Shown here in pieces: positions 10,701 through 20,373 of a stretch of 64,000 nt of DNA. Source of the stretch: CBDBBY01 sp965203215 (GTDB lineage Bacteria; Pseudomonadota; Alphaproteobacteria; Rhodobacterales; Rhodobacteraceae). The position numbers were made by a program, and so were the translations under genes. Position 1 is the first letter of the stretch; every line of letters starts with the position of its first letter. The notes below the pieces were generated by a model. The model worked only from the letters and a program-made list of their open reading frames with translations. It did no database searches and was not told the DNA's origin. Where the stretch lies: assembly GCA_965203215.1 (NCBI GenBank), contig CBDBBY010000001.1:3286001-3350000 (forward strand), written 5' to 3'.

Positions 10701-11975
10701 CATAGCATTGCTGAATCGCTCCGGATGATCGTACCCAAAAAATTGCATGCGCGGACAGGCATCGAGGATGGTTCTTGGATTGAAAGGATTACAGATTCAA
10801 ATAGTCGCTTCGGTCTTGTCGAAGTGGAAGCATGCGCCGATTTTCGTGACATGGAAAAACTCAGGAACTCGTACTTCAAACAAGGTTATGACAGTCAAAT
10901 CTACCGAATTAGGCGCCGCATGGATACCATTGCCAAGGAACGAGCCTTGAACTTTCTTTCTCGGAAAGCCGTAATTCCAAAATACGGTTTTCCGGTTGAT
11001 GTAGTGGAACTTGAAGTTCGTTCCGTCGACGGGAAATCCACCGGCATTGAGCTACAAAGAGACTTGTCCCAAGCCATTGCCGAATACGCTCCGGGCAGCA
11101 AGGTAGTGGCAAACAAGAAGCAGTGGGAATCCTTCGGCGTCAAGCATGTTGAAGGAAAAGAATGGCGTGTTCAATATTATCAGTATGATGACGCGCGTAA
11201 CTTCAAGCAGTGGCAAGAAGGCGATCCGACAAGGCCGCCCAATGCGCGAAAGTATCTCATTCCGGAATTCGGATTCATAACGCCACTATTCACGAAGCCC
11301 AAGGAACCGCAGGGACGGATGGGCCGCCTATATACCTCGCGACCGTTTTTCCGAGGTTTTGATCAGAGCTCGAAGCCGGAAACCAAGGACATCCTTGGTG
11401 CGCGCGTGACAAAGGCTGTTCCGGGGACTTTGGTGATTCTCTGCGAAGGCCGCAACAGACGTCCGTTCTATATCTGCCCAACATGCGGAGCACACTCGGC
11501 AGATCCAACACCTAAGCATCAGTCACCTTTCGGATCAGAGTGCAAAGGCACTCTGAAAAAATTTTCGCTTGGTCATGAATTGGTTACGGACGTCGTACGT
11601 TTGCAGATTCCGGAATTGAAGGACGAATGGGATACCTATTCCGTTGCGTTTGCCTGCGTTCTCGGGGCGGCCGAAGTATTGGATGTTCCTGATTCAGATT
11701 TGAATGTAACAATTTCTGGGGGAGAATCTCCGCATGAATCATCAATCGTGCTGTACGACAACGTCCCTGGAGGGGCAGCACTGGTAGCACAGCTTGAGCG
11801 TGAGGACGTCTTCGTTGCGATGCTCCGCAGCGCACAAAAGCGGGTTGAAGGAAATTGCGGCTGCAACTCAAGCTGCTATGGCTGCCTCCGCAGTTACCGA
11901 AACCAGTTTGCGCACCCGCATTTGAATCGAGTGCGGGCACTGGAGTTCCTTAAATCTTTGGGCAGCGCGGCGTAA
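7752..11975 (+). CDS. Large SF2 helicase with DUF1998/MZB-type C-terminus
   Basis: This 1407-residue protein is a superfamily 2 helicase. The nucleotide-binding loop TASGKT is at 113-118 and DEAH at 258-261. SAT follows, then an insertion with CxxC pairs (CRECG, CRRCG, CNSCG) that should bind zinc. ADSRQEAAFF and then SSTTFEVGVDLGELD with QRVGRAGR at 884-891 form motifs V and VI. The last 150 residues match DUF1998: YDNVPGGAAL and a four-cysteine group ending CNSSCYGC near 1369-1378, as in MrfA-like helicases. DUF1998 helicases occur in DISARM, Druantia, Dpd and DNA repair, but the partner upstream matches none of those that I recognise. The start overlaps the upstream gene. All motor motifs look intact. 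The system role is unknown, with defence inferred from context. Confidence 0.88.
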   Translation: MPDALTIQQWPEFVRKRYENYLKTSFFFKDPKLRASFEAALQKSDSLLKGPFPESARSFKKGQSARALAEECFPGESGDLLPALLENTLYLHQERAVRAAHVNGRNLFVATGTASGKTECFLYPILFELYRQHLSGDLKSPGVRAMILYPMNALANDQRGRLGGICKELRDAGSDFKPTFGQYIGQTPEHARDTKRNASVRADNRFDGELVFRDEMRNNPPHILLTNYSMLEYLLIRPDDSPLFDQDRGAHWQFIVLDEAHQYRGAKGMEMGMLVRRLKQRLREGGRRSPFRCIATSATISSNQGEDEKQVVAEFANELFGESFASSDIIFGESLPPSNKNSPQRYHAFLRALEGAFLIHEDGSDAVVLNRTGGVENSSDAKPLEIALCRECGQHYYVGKKKGGVLSEAVRDPSQPDFGVDFYLPEENGIEYLCRRCGILSNSPTSCDCDAAVKVTKCDPDSNNADQIKECNSCGYQRGGVRDPVQEIVHGSDGPNTVIATALHELLPVKRRRVLAFADSRQEAAFFAWYAEDSYRNLSDRNFILRAMKAEQVAQEGLSVNDLSSRLISQWDRAGSLDESKTNEAIKRDALTTILKEAITTEKRLSLSGVGLVRWFVKIPDVWELPDAMLEAPWDFSVEEANRLIRYLLDDLRFRRAVDLPDEAAAPKWSELTEFPQQEFCIGKPRKRRHVFQWGGDQSAIVKHYLYELLVESGLQSDQKIKASIDLMRTIWDSLQKIPNVPLLTRANRGGTFRLDSRWLRIGPAKAGEIFECRTCGSLTGYNIREVCPRYRCHGKLLPVNLPRLENNHYRLLYESAKLPPALVAEEHTAQIESNEARERQDRFKSGSINLLSSSTTFEVGVDLGELDAVFLRNVPPEPFNYTQRVGRAGRGESPGLAITYCRRNPHDLYHFEDPPGRVIEGVVRPPRLQMTNEKIILRHIVAAALSAFFRDQPQRFESVEHLVVEWENPRACSDLRLFCEQNHSIAESLRMIVPKKLHARTGIEDGSWIERITDSNSRFGLVEVEACADFRDMEKLRNSYFKQGYDSQIYRIRRRMDTIAKERALNFLSRKAVIPKYGFPVDVVELEVRSVDGKSTGIELQRDLSQAIAEYAPGSKVVANKKQWESFGVKHVEGKEWRVQYYQYDDARNFKQWQEGDPTRPPNARKYLIPEFGFITPLFTKPKEPQGRMGRLYTSRPFFRGFDQSSKPETKDILGARVTKAVPGTLVILCEGRNRRPFYICPTCGAHSADPTPKHQSPFGSECKGTLKKFSLGHELVTDVVRLQIPELKDEWDTYSVAFACVLGAAEVLDVPDSDLNVTISGGESPHESSIVLYDNVPGGAALVAQLEREDVFVAMLRSAQKRVEGNCGCNSSCYGCLRSYRNQFAHPHLNRVRALEFLKSLGSAA

Positions 11976-12169
11976 TTGATTTCTCTCCAAGGAGGTCAAG
12001 TTGCATTAGCAGAAGGCAATCAATCCTATCAGTGATCGAAATATCTGCGTTGTTTCTGGAAGAGAACATGTCGGTTTTCGCCTAGACAGCCGCGTCGGGG
12101 ATCTTTCCAGAGCGTTTTTTTTATATCAAGTGAGAAGATGGTTCCGGCTCCGGTGCTCTCTCTGAACTC

Positions 12170-13151
12170 TGAACTGCACCGGGTTTTCCAGAGAGTGATC
12201 GGCTAAACAAACGAGCTGGGAACTCAAAGGAAGGGATCCATGCCGGAGAGAAAGCACAGCCGAGATACAGAAGGTATCCAGCCGAACTCCGCGTACGCGG
12301 AGTTCGGCTGTTCAAAGAAAATCGTCCCAACTACTCCAGCGACAGCGCGGCCTACGCCTTGATCCCCGAGAAGTTCGGATGCTCCCGCTTCACGCTTCGC
12401 CACTGGTGCATCCAGGCGGTGCGCGACGCCGGGGAGCGGCCGGGCCACAGCAGCGCCGACAAGGCAGGTTCAAGGAGCTGGTGCGAGAGAACAAGGAGCT
12501 GCGCACCGCCAACGAGATCTTGGAGAAGGCGTCGGCCTGTTTTGCCTAGGCGGAGCTTGACCGCCCGTTGCACCGTGGAGCGGCTCATGCGGAAGCAAGG
12601 CTTGCAAGGGGTCTCGCGCGGACGCAAGAAAACCACGATCCCCGATCCGGCACGGCCCAGTCCCCAAGACAACGCCGACGCCCCCGATTAGCTCTGGGTC
12701 GCCGACTTCATCTATGTGAACATCGTGATGGGAACGGCCTACGCCGCCTTTGTCCTCGACACCCTGAACTAGGCCATCTGCCAACGACGTCCGGTGCCGG
12801 GCGCTTTGACCCACCACTCGGGCCGCGGCATGCAATATGTGTCCATTCGATACGCCGAGCGGCTCGCCGAAGCCGGAATCGACATGTCCGTCGGAAGCGT
12901 CGGGGACAGCTGCGACAACGCATTGGCCGAAACCTTCATCGGATTGTTCAAGACGGAAGTCGTCAAGCATCTCGGCTCGAATGGGAAACCATGAAATGAG
13001 TGCATTGATGCAACAAGGACCGGCTGTATGGGGCGATCGGCTGCCAAACCCCGAACGAAAAGGAGAATGCGTTCCGCCAACAAGAAAACGAACTTGAAAA
13101 AACAGCCTGAATGTTGAACAAAACACTCTCCGGAAAATACGGGGCGATTCA
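12170..13151 (+). mobile_element. Degenerate IS3-family element with both ends
   Basis: The left end begins TGAACTGCACCGGG at 12170. The right end, ending at 13151, is its imperfect inverse (TGAATCGCCCCG on the minus strand), with about 26 bp of inverted repeat. Inside, OrfA starts at 12240 (MPERKHS) but is frameshifted. OrfB carries CTVERLMRKQGLQ, then LWVADFIYV after a stop, then a third piece with SVGDSCDNALAETF, the DDE glutamate region. Stops and deletions disrupt all frames, and at 982 bp it is shorter than typical IS3 elements of about 1.2 kb. It cannot encode a transposase. Left ends or shrunken copies lie at 25577, 38311, 58937 and 62255. Confidence 0.85.
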
Positions 13152-13175
13152 AGAATTCTGACCATTGAATCCTAG

Positions 13176-16100
13176 TTACGAATCGCGGTAAGTATCGCGG
13201 TGCCAGCTAGTTTGTCTCCAATCTTGACCATCAACCCAAATTACGCCCATAGATCTACGCCAAGATGACTCTTCGTTGATGCCTCCCGGCCATGTGTTGC
13301 GTTCTGCCATCATAAGCCAAACAGGCTCAACTTCTTGTTCTTGAGCATACCTACGAAGCACCTCCTCATCGATCACTGCCGCCGTTTGTTTTTCAGATAG
13401 TCGTTGAGACTGGATTACTATATTTCCGTCGAGGCCAGCCCAGTACTGAGGGCCGTTCGGCGACATCGTCAGGCTAAGGTCATCGGCAAGCCATTTTTGC
13501 GGCATGTAAATGGAGAAGCCGTCAGGCAGGGTTTTGTCCAAATGGCCTTCCCAGTGATATTCCACGACTGGAATCGCGAACTCGCAACCGACCGGTGCAT
13601 TCGAAAGATTCTCGGCAAATTTTTCGCTACGCCAAGTGTCACGCCAAAAAGCTTCTCTTAGGAAGGGGCCACCCCCGAAGTCACGAGGTTGAAACGAGCT
13701 AACACCTAAGCTCTTCACACTCTCGAGGTGTTTGATGAACCCGCCGGTTTTTCCCTTCTTCAAGAAAACGCAGTAGAAGAAGCGTAATTCATCGTATCGT
13801 TTTCGGTGTCCATCTGGGCCGCTTTGCACATAATTTTTCTCGACCAAATTGAACTCATAGAGAACCAGCCAGCGTTTCCTGCTTTCATCTACACGTCTCA
13901 GTTTGTTGGACATCGATTTCGTTGGATCTTCAGTAAAGGGCCATCGCTTCAGTTCGGATTCCGGCACTTCGGGAAGCACGATTTTTGGCTCAGTAATCCA
14001 TCCAACATCATCAGCTTCAACCGCCGGAAACCGTGATTCTGAAGGCAGAATGGTTGGCTCGATGTTGCGTCGATATACATTGTGACTGTAGCAGTATTTG
14101 TGAGGACGCTTTGGCCAGCCTTCCAGAATCCAGAAATTGTCCGCCAACCGAGCTTGCAGCTCATCCAGTGCGATGCGTTGGTATTTCTTTCCGATCCGCT
14201 CCAAATCGTTTTCATGACGAGAGGAGCTTGTCATACGTTCATCGTTCGGAAACAAATCCGCCGTCCAACCGAGTTCATATGCCCGTTTGGTTATCCATAA
14301 CCGGCAATGATCGACGCTGACTATTCTGTAATCACCATGGCCAGCGCCATCATTTAAGTATTCGTCGGAAAGTCTCTGTTTTTCTTCTGCATCAAGCATG
14401 GTTTCCAGCCGGGATAGCGCATCGTCTTTGGAGACCTCATGTTGGTCTCTCCCGGTGTTAAGTTTAACAAATACTGTTTTTGTCTCACCATCTTTATCTT
14501 TTTCCACAAAGTTCAGTCTTATTGGCACTCTTGATGCTTGTTCATAGGCTTCCATCGCCTCGACACGCTTTAGGTGCGAATCGATTACTTCCCTCTTGAA
14601 CCGCTCTTTGATTTCCGCCACGGAAACAGGTTTTGGGTCCGTCAACCGGCTGGGCAAAAAGTTCTGCACACACCTAGGTATGCTGTATTTGCCATAGTCG
14701 CCCCAATCGCCTGCCGCAGAATAGAAAATCTTTTTCCCGCCCCGTTGTTTGGCGATTTCTTCGACCTGCTCCCTTGTCAAGTCGAACATCGGCTCGTCTG
14801 AACAAAATGGGGGACGGCAGATAGCAATCTGAACATTGTCACCCAGTGCATTCTTGCTCTCGGCAAGCTCAATGATGCCCAAGGCATAGTCTCGGGTCAG
14901 CAATGCAACAGGCGGTTCGCCATCGGCAAACACTTTCGCGAAGACAGATTGGGAATAGGACTTCAATCGGTCCGGTTTGGGATCAATGCAACAGGCGCCG
15001 AAGGCTGCCGCGTAAAGCCGCTCTACTATGTAGGGGTCGTTACAATCGTGCATCTTGGCGAGAACGAAGCCGAAAACATCGCTCTGCTCCAGAAATATTG
15101 TTGTGAGGGCTTTTGTAGCCCTGTCACGAAGTGTCATATGCGATGACGACAAGGACCAAGCCAGCACCAATGACGCCAGCTCCATGTGTCTAGGGTCGGT
15201 TTTCCGATCAAGTGACGACAGCGCCCATGAGACGATCCGATCCACTTGACTAAACTCTTCCCCGGACGACCAATTGATCCAGCGCGTCCAATGGCTGTCC
15301 CGTTCAGCCAGTTCAAATTCCTTTAGGCGCGTGTGCAAATGTTCCGCATTGAAGGGATGCTTTTCGGTCATTGAGACCTCAAGTAGCAATCCTTGCGAAT
15401 CAAATTCATCCAATCGGTTCAGAAGCTCTCTCGTATCCTCTGTGAAGGCATCCAGACGTCTCCATTTGAAGCTTTCCCCAAACCCATCTTGAACGGGAAG
15501 CCCGCGGTCCCAGTGCTTTTCCCAATCCGGCAGCGTTTTGGCGAATTCTATACCGAGTTTCTCGGGATAAATCGTCGAAAGAGCCCCAATTAGACCGGCG
15601 TACTCGTATCGCAGCTCACCGCAGGAATCGCCATCACGGAATATGAAGTTCAGGGGTCCCGATTTCTGAAACTCCTTCGCAGGCAAGCGATGTTCATTTT
15701 TCTTGCCGGAACGTCGGAAAAGCCCGCGCAATCGCTGAATTAGTCCACATGCATTGGTTGAAGAACCAGCGGCATTCATGGCGGCCACCCTTTCAACAAG
15801 GGCGTCTGCCATCAGGAAGTCCTGAAAGCGCTGAAACGAGAATCTTACCAATTCTGAAGGTGGGTCGAGTGGACCAGCGCTTTCTGAAAATGGCGGTGGA
15901 TCGCGCCGAAATAAATTTGCCTGAATGAAAACGTCCAGCCAGGTCTTGCCTTCGGGTGGTTGACGGTCTCCAAAGTGATCTTGTGCAAACTGGTTGGCCA
16001 TTGAGACCGTGACATGATCCTGCCCGTCTTCAGCCATTTGATTTGCAATGCTTCGCACGTAATTTCGAAGCGGTGTTGATATGTCGTCCGCACGTATTGA

Positions 16101-17780
16101 ACGCACCCCAGTTCTGGCGCTCAAGCCGTCGAGGTACAGCGCCAAAAGTTCAGATATGCCGTGCAGACCGCGAGGAAACTCCGTCTCTCCTTTGTCCCGC
16201 AAAGCTTCGCTAGCACTCTTCAAGAACAGAGGGTTGCTGAATTCTGGCGACAGCCACGGCGTGTTGGGTCGAGAGATGCCTTTGTTGTCCAAATACTGGG
16301 TCGCTGCCCGTTCCCGCTCGTCAGGCGTGACGAAACCGCGGACACGGAAGTAGGGCAAAGCGTTCAAAAGAGTTTTTGGGAGGGCGTACTTTGAATAAAC
16401 ATCGCGGCATGAGAAAACGGCTGCAATGTAAGGATATGGACGGAGTTCCTTTATGATTTCCGGCATCCAATGCATCCAGTAGGCAGCGCCGGCGCCTTCG
16501 TTGATCGCATCAAAGAGAAGGAGTGTCCGTTCTCGCTTCCGTTCACCTGTGGCATTCAACACCCCGAGTATGTCTTCAGCCGTTTTTCCTTCTAAGCCTA
16601 GCAACCCTCCAAGCTGAGGCCAGAATGGCGCGTTAGCCAAATCTTGGCCCAGAACGACAATGGTCGGCAAACCTTCATGCACTCGTCTGGAAGCCGTCTG
16701 GCCCAGAACGTGCGACTTGCCTGAACCTGCTTCGCCGAATACCAACGCGCACCGTGACGCCTCTGCCCGCCAATCGTGATCTTGTAGGAGGTATTCGAGA
16801 GCACTAGCGGCATTAGACAAGGCTATCAGCCTTCTAGGCGCGTCTTCCAATTTGTCGTGGTCTTTTTCATCCAATTCCTTTCGATTGAACGAATTAAAGT
16901 GACGCACAAGTTCCCATGTATCGTTTTGGAGCCGCTCAAGTATCTCTTGCGCTTGAGGCCAATCCCAATCCGTTGCGGGATCAAGGTCAATTGATGGCCA
17001 TATATCAATAAGTTCATTCCAGCCATCTTGTGCGGCCTTCAAGGTATCCGCGTCGGGCGCAAGAGAGGTTGTGGTGAATTCAGTCGCGGGAACGGGATTG
17101 TCCGCCAATCTTTGGAAAGCCCCGCGCAAGCGACGCAGTGCGGATGGGCCTCGGACGATTGCATCAAACATGGATTCAATCGATACTTCGACATGATCTT
17201 CGGGATTGAAGCGATCGTCTAGCTTTAGTGCAGCGGACTCGACTTGGCATTTGAACCAAGCGTCTTCTAACACATCGGCACCGAACCAGTGCTTGCGTAA
17301 GGGGCCATTCCCAACCTGCATGAGCTTTTCGGTTAGGACGGTCGCGCCCCAGAGTTCGAACTCTATCGTGATCGAGCTTTCTGCCGCGAGAGCCTTCCAC
17401 TTCTCAACTCTGTCCTTCCACTTCTCCCATCCAGATTTCCCTTTGGCCTTCGGTCCGCGGTTCGCAGTTGGGTCGAAAGGCAATGCAAAGACATATCTCG
17501 TAAGTTCAGGGTGCGTCTTGAGGGCTTGGGCAACAGATTTGTCCATCTGTTTCCATTGCTGATCACCCAATGCCTTGAAGAATTTGGATTGATACCCGAC
17601 CTTGTCGCCATTGGAACAAATCCACAGAGCTTCGACACCGCCATCGCCACCACTCCCGTCATTTGGTTGAAAGCTCTTGGCCCCCTTAGGCGGCTCACGG
17701 CTCGCCAAGACACGAATGAGGGATTCAAACGAATCTCCTTGGCCATTTTCGAATGAGTTGATTTTTCTGAAATCTATCAA
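13176..17780 (-). CDS. PD-(D/E)xK-STAND NTPase, AVAST (Avs)-like
   Basis: This 1534-residue protein begins with TTG at 17780, with no strong ribosome site seen. Residues 40-68 give GGDGGVE...VGYQSKFF, a restriction-like nuclease core with D46 and Q64-x-K66, a Q-for-E variant of the PD-(D/E)xK site. A P-loop GEAGSGKS lies at 349-356 and LLLFDAINE about 80 residues later serves as Walker B, typical of STAND NTPases. The long C-terminal half is helical and would be the sensor. Nuclease-NTPase-sensor order and a length near 1500 match Avs3/Avs4-type phage sensors, which detect terminase or portal proteins and degrade DNA. The exact Avs class cannot be fixed by eye. The gene stands alone between an IS relic and an unassigned gap. 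Confidence 0.8.
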   Translation of the reverse strand: MIDFRKINSFENGQGDSFESLIRVLASREPPKGAKSFQPNDGSGGDGGVEALWICSNGDKVGYQSKFFKALGDQQWKQMDKSVAQALKTHPELTRYVFALPFDPTANRGPKAKGKSGWEKWKDRVEKWKALAAESSITIEFELWGATVLTEKLMQVGNGPLRKHWFGADVLEDAWFKCQVESAALKLDDRFNPEDHVEVSIESMFDAIVRGPSALRRLRGAFQRLADNPVPATEFTTTSLAPDADTLKAAQDGWNELIDIWPSIDLDPATDWDWPQAQEILERLQNDTWELVRHFNSFNRKELDEKDHDKLEDAPRRLIALSNAASALEYLLQDHDWRAEASRCALVFGEAGSGKSHVLGQTASRRVHEGLPTIVVLGQDLANAPFWPQLGGLLGLEGKTAEDILGVLNATGERKRERTLLLFDAINEGAGAAYWMHWMPEIIKELRPYPYIAAVFSCRDVYSKYALPKTLLNALPYFRVRGFVTPDERERAATQYLDNKGISRPNTPWLSPEFSNPLFLKSASEALRDKGETEFPRGLHGISELLALYLDGLSARTGVRSIRADDISTPLRNYVRSIANQMAEDGQDHVTVSMANQFAQDHFGDRQPPEGKTWLDVFIQANLFRRDPPPFSESAGPLDPPSELVRFSFQRFQDFLMADALVERVAAMNAAGSSTNACGLIQRLRGLFRRSGKKNEHRLPAKEFQKSGPLNFIFRDGDSCGELRYEYAGLIGALSTIYPEKLGIEFAKTLPDWEKHWDRGLPVQDGFGESFKWRRLDAFTEDTRELLNRLDEFDSQGLLLEVSMTEKHPFNAEHLHTRLKEFELAERDSHWTRWINWSSGEEFSQVDRIVSWALSSLDRKTDPRHMELASLVLAWSLSSSHMTLRDRATKALTTIFLEQSDVFGFVLAKMHDCNDPYIVERLYAAAFGACCIDPKPDRLKSYSQSVFAKVFADGEPPVALLTRDYALGIIELAESKNALGDNVQIAICRPPFCSDEPMFDLTREQVEEIAKQRGGKKIFYSAAGDWGDYGKYSIPRCVQNFLPSRLTDPKPVSVAEIKERFKREVIDSHLKRVEAMEAYEQASRVPIRLNFVEKDKDGETKTVFVKLNTGRDQHEVSKDDALSRLETMLDAEEKQRLSDEYLNDGAGHGDYRIVSVDHCRLWITKRAYELGWTADLFPNDERMTSSSRHENDLERIGKKYQRIALDELQARLADNFWILEGWPKRPHKYCYSHNVYRRNIEPTILPSESRFPAVEADDVGWITEPKIVLPEVPESELKRWPFTEDPTKSMSNKLRRVDESRKRWLVLYEFNLVEKNYVQSGPDGHRKRYDELRFFYCVFLKKGKTGGFIKHLESVKSLGVSSFQPRDFGGGPFLREAFWRDTWRSEKFAENLSNAPVGCEFAIPVVEYHWEGHLDKTLPDGFSIYMPQKWLADDLSLTMSPNGPQYWAGLDGNIVIQSQRLSEKQTAAVIDEEVLRRYAQEQEVEPVWLMMAERNTWPGGINEESSWRRSMGVIWVDGQDWRQTSWHRDTYRDS

Positions 17781-18501
17781 AGCTTTGCACTCGTGGAGAG
17801 GAGAGATTTAGGTTACGCAAAGAGATAGCAGTAACTCCAGTGCTCTACAAATTCTTGCACGCTTGGTTGCTTAGAGCTTGACCTAAAACTGAGTGGCCTC
17901 GCCAAGCAACTGTATCTTTGTCATCTAACCATCTGATAAGGATGCCGGAAATGCCTTGGAACGGGACCACCAAGACTTACTCTTTACACGCCCTCAAACT
18001 CGGTTTGAAAGCGACTCGACGGATGAGGAATCGGTTTTGGTCAAACCGCCTCTTCGGCGTAAGGCAAGGCGCATCTTGCAGCTGCTTTCGCTTGGATATT
18101 GGACCCCCGCCGCGGTCGGTTCTTCAATGTCACCGACCTCGTGCGCTGGACCGTCGCGGAAGCCAAGACAGACCACCAAGGACGGCTGCCGATGCGGTCT
18201 TCCGTTTGGACTCTAGTAGTGTGCAGATAATTCCGAAAATTCGATCAACCACGGCAAGAACCGGTTTCGCAGCCCGCGGCTCTCGGGCGGGCCCGCGGCA
18301 TGAATTTTTCCAGCCTTCGGATTCGGATGGAGCAGATGGCTTCGGCTCAACGAAACGAGCCGCTCTAAGTGATATAGAACAATCACCATACGCAGTATGG
18401 AACATTGGATTCAATGGAAAATGTCTTGTTTACGATGTAGGTGAATGGTTCAAACCGTGGCGTTCACTTGAAATTCTGGCTTAATCTGCGGAGAACAGGA
18501 G
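17781..18501. other. 720-base gap, only unassigned coding-like scraps
   Basis: A plus-strand frame from 17956 reads RRKARRILQLLSLGYWTPAAVG and continues, after a frame change near 18115, as RFFNVTDLVRWTVAEAKTDH. This may be a decayed gene, but I do not recognise the family. The region also holds the 5' flanks of the divergent genes on either side. A GGAG at about 18490 serves the gene at 18502. Confidence 0.35.
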
Positions 18502-20373
18502 ATGACAGATAAAGGATCGCAAGCATCAGGAGATAGAATGGGGCAGCTCACCGTCGTAACACTAAGCGATTTCAAAGCTGTAGATTTCGAGGCTCCAATA
18601 CAAGATAGCAAGAGCGTAAATTGCATGAAGCTTGCAAGCAAGTTCCAACGTGCAGCGCTCGAGCAAGAAAAAGCGGGAAACCCTGTTGCGGAGAAGGTAT
18701 ATTCCAGACTAGGCGAAATACTATCGATTCATTTGAACGCTCGTGATAAGCTTGAGCCCTTCGTCTCTATTTGGAAAACAAATAACCAGAGATCGATGAC
18801 TTCGAGTGATTTGGCTGGAGAAAACTCGCGAGCTCTTGCAGAAATCGCTCCTAATACCACAAACCATGGATTGCGTGCTCGGTTATCCGATATTGCTTGG
18901 CTAAATGATCGGAAAATGGCGAACATGGCTAAGCTTGCGATTCATTCGTACTGTGAGGCTGTGGAAGTCGCCGTCAATGAGCAGAGGGTATTTTCTTCTG
19001 ATGAACAAATTACGGAGGCCCGCATTGTTTGCGATCTACTGCGTCGTGCTTGCCAGATCGCACAGGCCATCGGTTGGAAGGACCCGGAAGGAGCGGAACT
19101 GAAATCCTTGATCCAGAAAACTCTCCAATCCGCTTTCGATAGCCAAAATTATGAAGGCTTTAGGGATATTGGCATACTATGTTTAGATTGGCGCATGCAT
19201 TCTGCTGTTTTTATCGCGAAGAAAGCGGAGGCGCTTGCTTCGGTGGAGGACAAGTATCTCCAAGAAAAACGTGAGTTGTGGGAGCTGGCAGCCCGATGCT
19301 ATCACTTGTCCGGCAAAGATTCCGATAATTATCGTTGCCGCAAATTCGCCGCGGAGTGCTTCGTCAAACTGGCGTATGATGCTGGCGGAAAAGGTGTAGA
19401 AGCTGCAAGTTTTATTTCGGATGCAATTGCGGCATACAGAAAGATTCCGGGAACTGAGGAGAGAAGGGAAGAACTGCAAAAGCTGCTGCGAGAAGCTCAA
19501 GCAGGGAAAAGAGATGAAATGCAAACAATTACGAGGGGAGTTGATCTGACCCTTTTTGTTAAGAAAGCTCGGGGTTTGGTAATGGGCAAAATGCTTTCAG
19601 AAGCGCTAGAACATTTTGCAAATTTGACGAGTTCTCCGGACCGATCTTCTTTGCAATCCGGAGTGGAAAAGTTGGCAGAGGAGAATCCCTTATTGGCGGT
19701 CGTGCCATTCAATAGAATCGATAATGCGGGTAGGGTCGTCGCAAAATCGCCCGGACTCCTAAGTGCCGACGAAAATAATGATAAAGCCATGCGCCACCGT
19801 ATCGCCGACGGTGAGGCGCTTCGCCGAGGTTGCGCAGTGCAAGGGCTCATTGAGCCAGCTAGATGCGTCATCCATTCGGAGCACTCTTTGGACCAGCGTT
19901 ATTTTTTGCTGATCGCAGAAATGAGTCCGTTTGTTCCTTGTGATCGCGCTGACGTTTTTGCCCTTGGCTTTATCCGATTCTTTCAGGGTGACTTTATCTC
20001 CGCCGCGCACATCCTTGTTCCGCAACTCGAAAACTCGGTTCGGCACATTTTGTCGCTGGATGGGCAAGATACTTCGGCTATCCGAAGCGATATGACCGAG
20101 GTAAGCCGTTCACTGCCGTCGATGCTGAATAATCACCAAGCCGCACTGGAAAGAATTTTGGGTCCTGCGATAGTGTTCGATATGGATAATGTGTTCGTCT
20201 TTGAAGGTGGCCCCAAAATCAGGCACCGTATCGCGCATGGGTTGATTTCCGGGGCGGAGTGCTTCTCCGCAGATTCAATCTATGCATGCTGGTTCATATA
20301 CCGATTGTGTTGTCTGCCATTGCTTGAGGACTGGGCGAAGGTAGCTGAATATCTTGATGAAATCGCGAACTGA
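18502..20373 (+). CDS. DUF4209-type protein with HEPN-like RxxxxH motif
   Basis: This 623-residue protein is largely helical. The C-terminal 100 residues end in a block around IRHRIAHGLIS, where R574 and H579 form the Rx4H motif of HEPN RNase domains and the HG that marks DUF4209. The N-terminal 450 residues look like helical repeats or another HEPN-associated region, with no other motif. The start at ATG 18502 has GGAG about ten bases upstream. HEPN domains with this motif cut RNA in toxin-antitoxin and abortive-infection systems, so an RNA-directed defensive role is possible but inferred. No antitoxin-like partner is adjacent; the type III restriction genes converge on it from the other side. 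Confidence 0.68.
   Translation: MTDKGSQASGDRMGQLTVVTLSDFKAVDFEAPIQDSKSVNCMKLASKFQRAALEQEKAGNPVAEKVYSRLGEILSIHLNARDKLEPFVSIWKTNNQRSMTSSDLAGENSRALAEIAPNTTNHGLRARLSDIAWLNDRKMANMAKLAIHSYCEAVEVAVNEQRVFSSDEQITEARIVCDLLRRACQIAQAIGWKDPEGAELKSLIQKTLQSAFDSQNYEGFRDIGILCLDWRMHSAVFIAKKAEALASVEDKYLQEKRELWELAARCYHLSGKDSDNYRCRKFAAECFVKLAYDAGGKGVEAASFISDAIAAYRKIPGTEERREELQKLLREAQAGKRDEMQTITRGVDLTLFVKKARGLVMGKMLSEALEHFANLTSSPDRSSLQSGVEKLAEENPLLAVVPFNRIDNAGRVVAKSPGLLSADENNDKAMRHRIADGEALRRGCAVQGLIEPARCVIHSEHSLDQRYFLLIAEMSPFVPCDRADVFALGFIRFFQGDFISAAHILVPQLENSVRHILSLDGQDTSAIRSDMTEVSRSLPSMLNNHQAALERILGPAIVFDMDNVFVFEGGPKIRHRIAHGLISGAECFSADSIYACWFIYRLCCLPLLEDWAKVAEYLDEIAN

Noticed and set aside
17956..18215. Possible decayed gene (RRKARRILQLLSLGYWTPAAVG, RFFNVTDLVRWTVAEAK)
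   Set aside because: It looks protein-like across a frame change, but I cannot tie it to any family, so it is described only as part of the gap.
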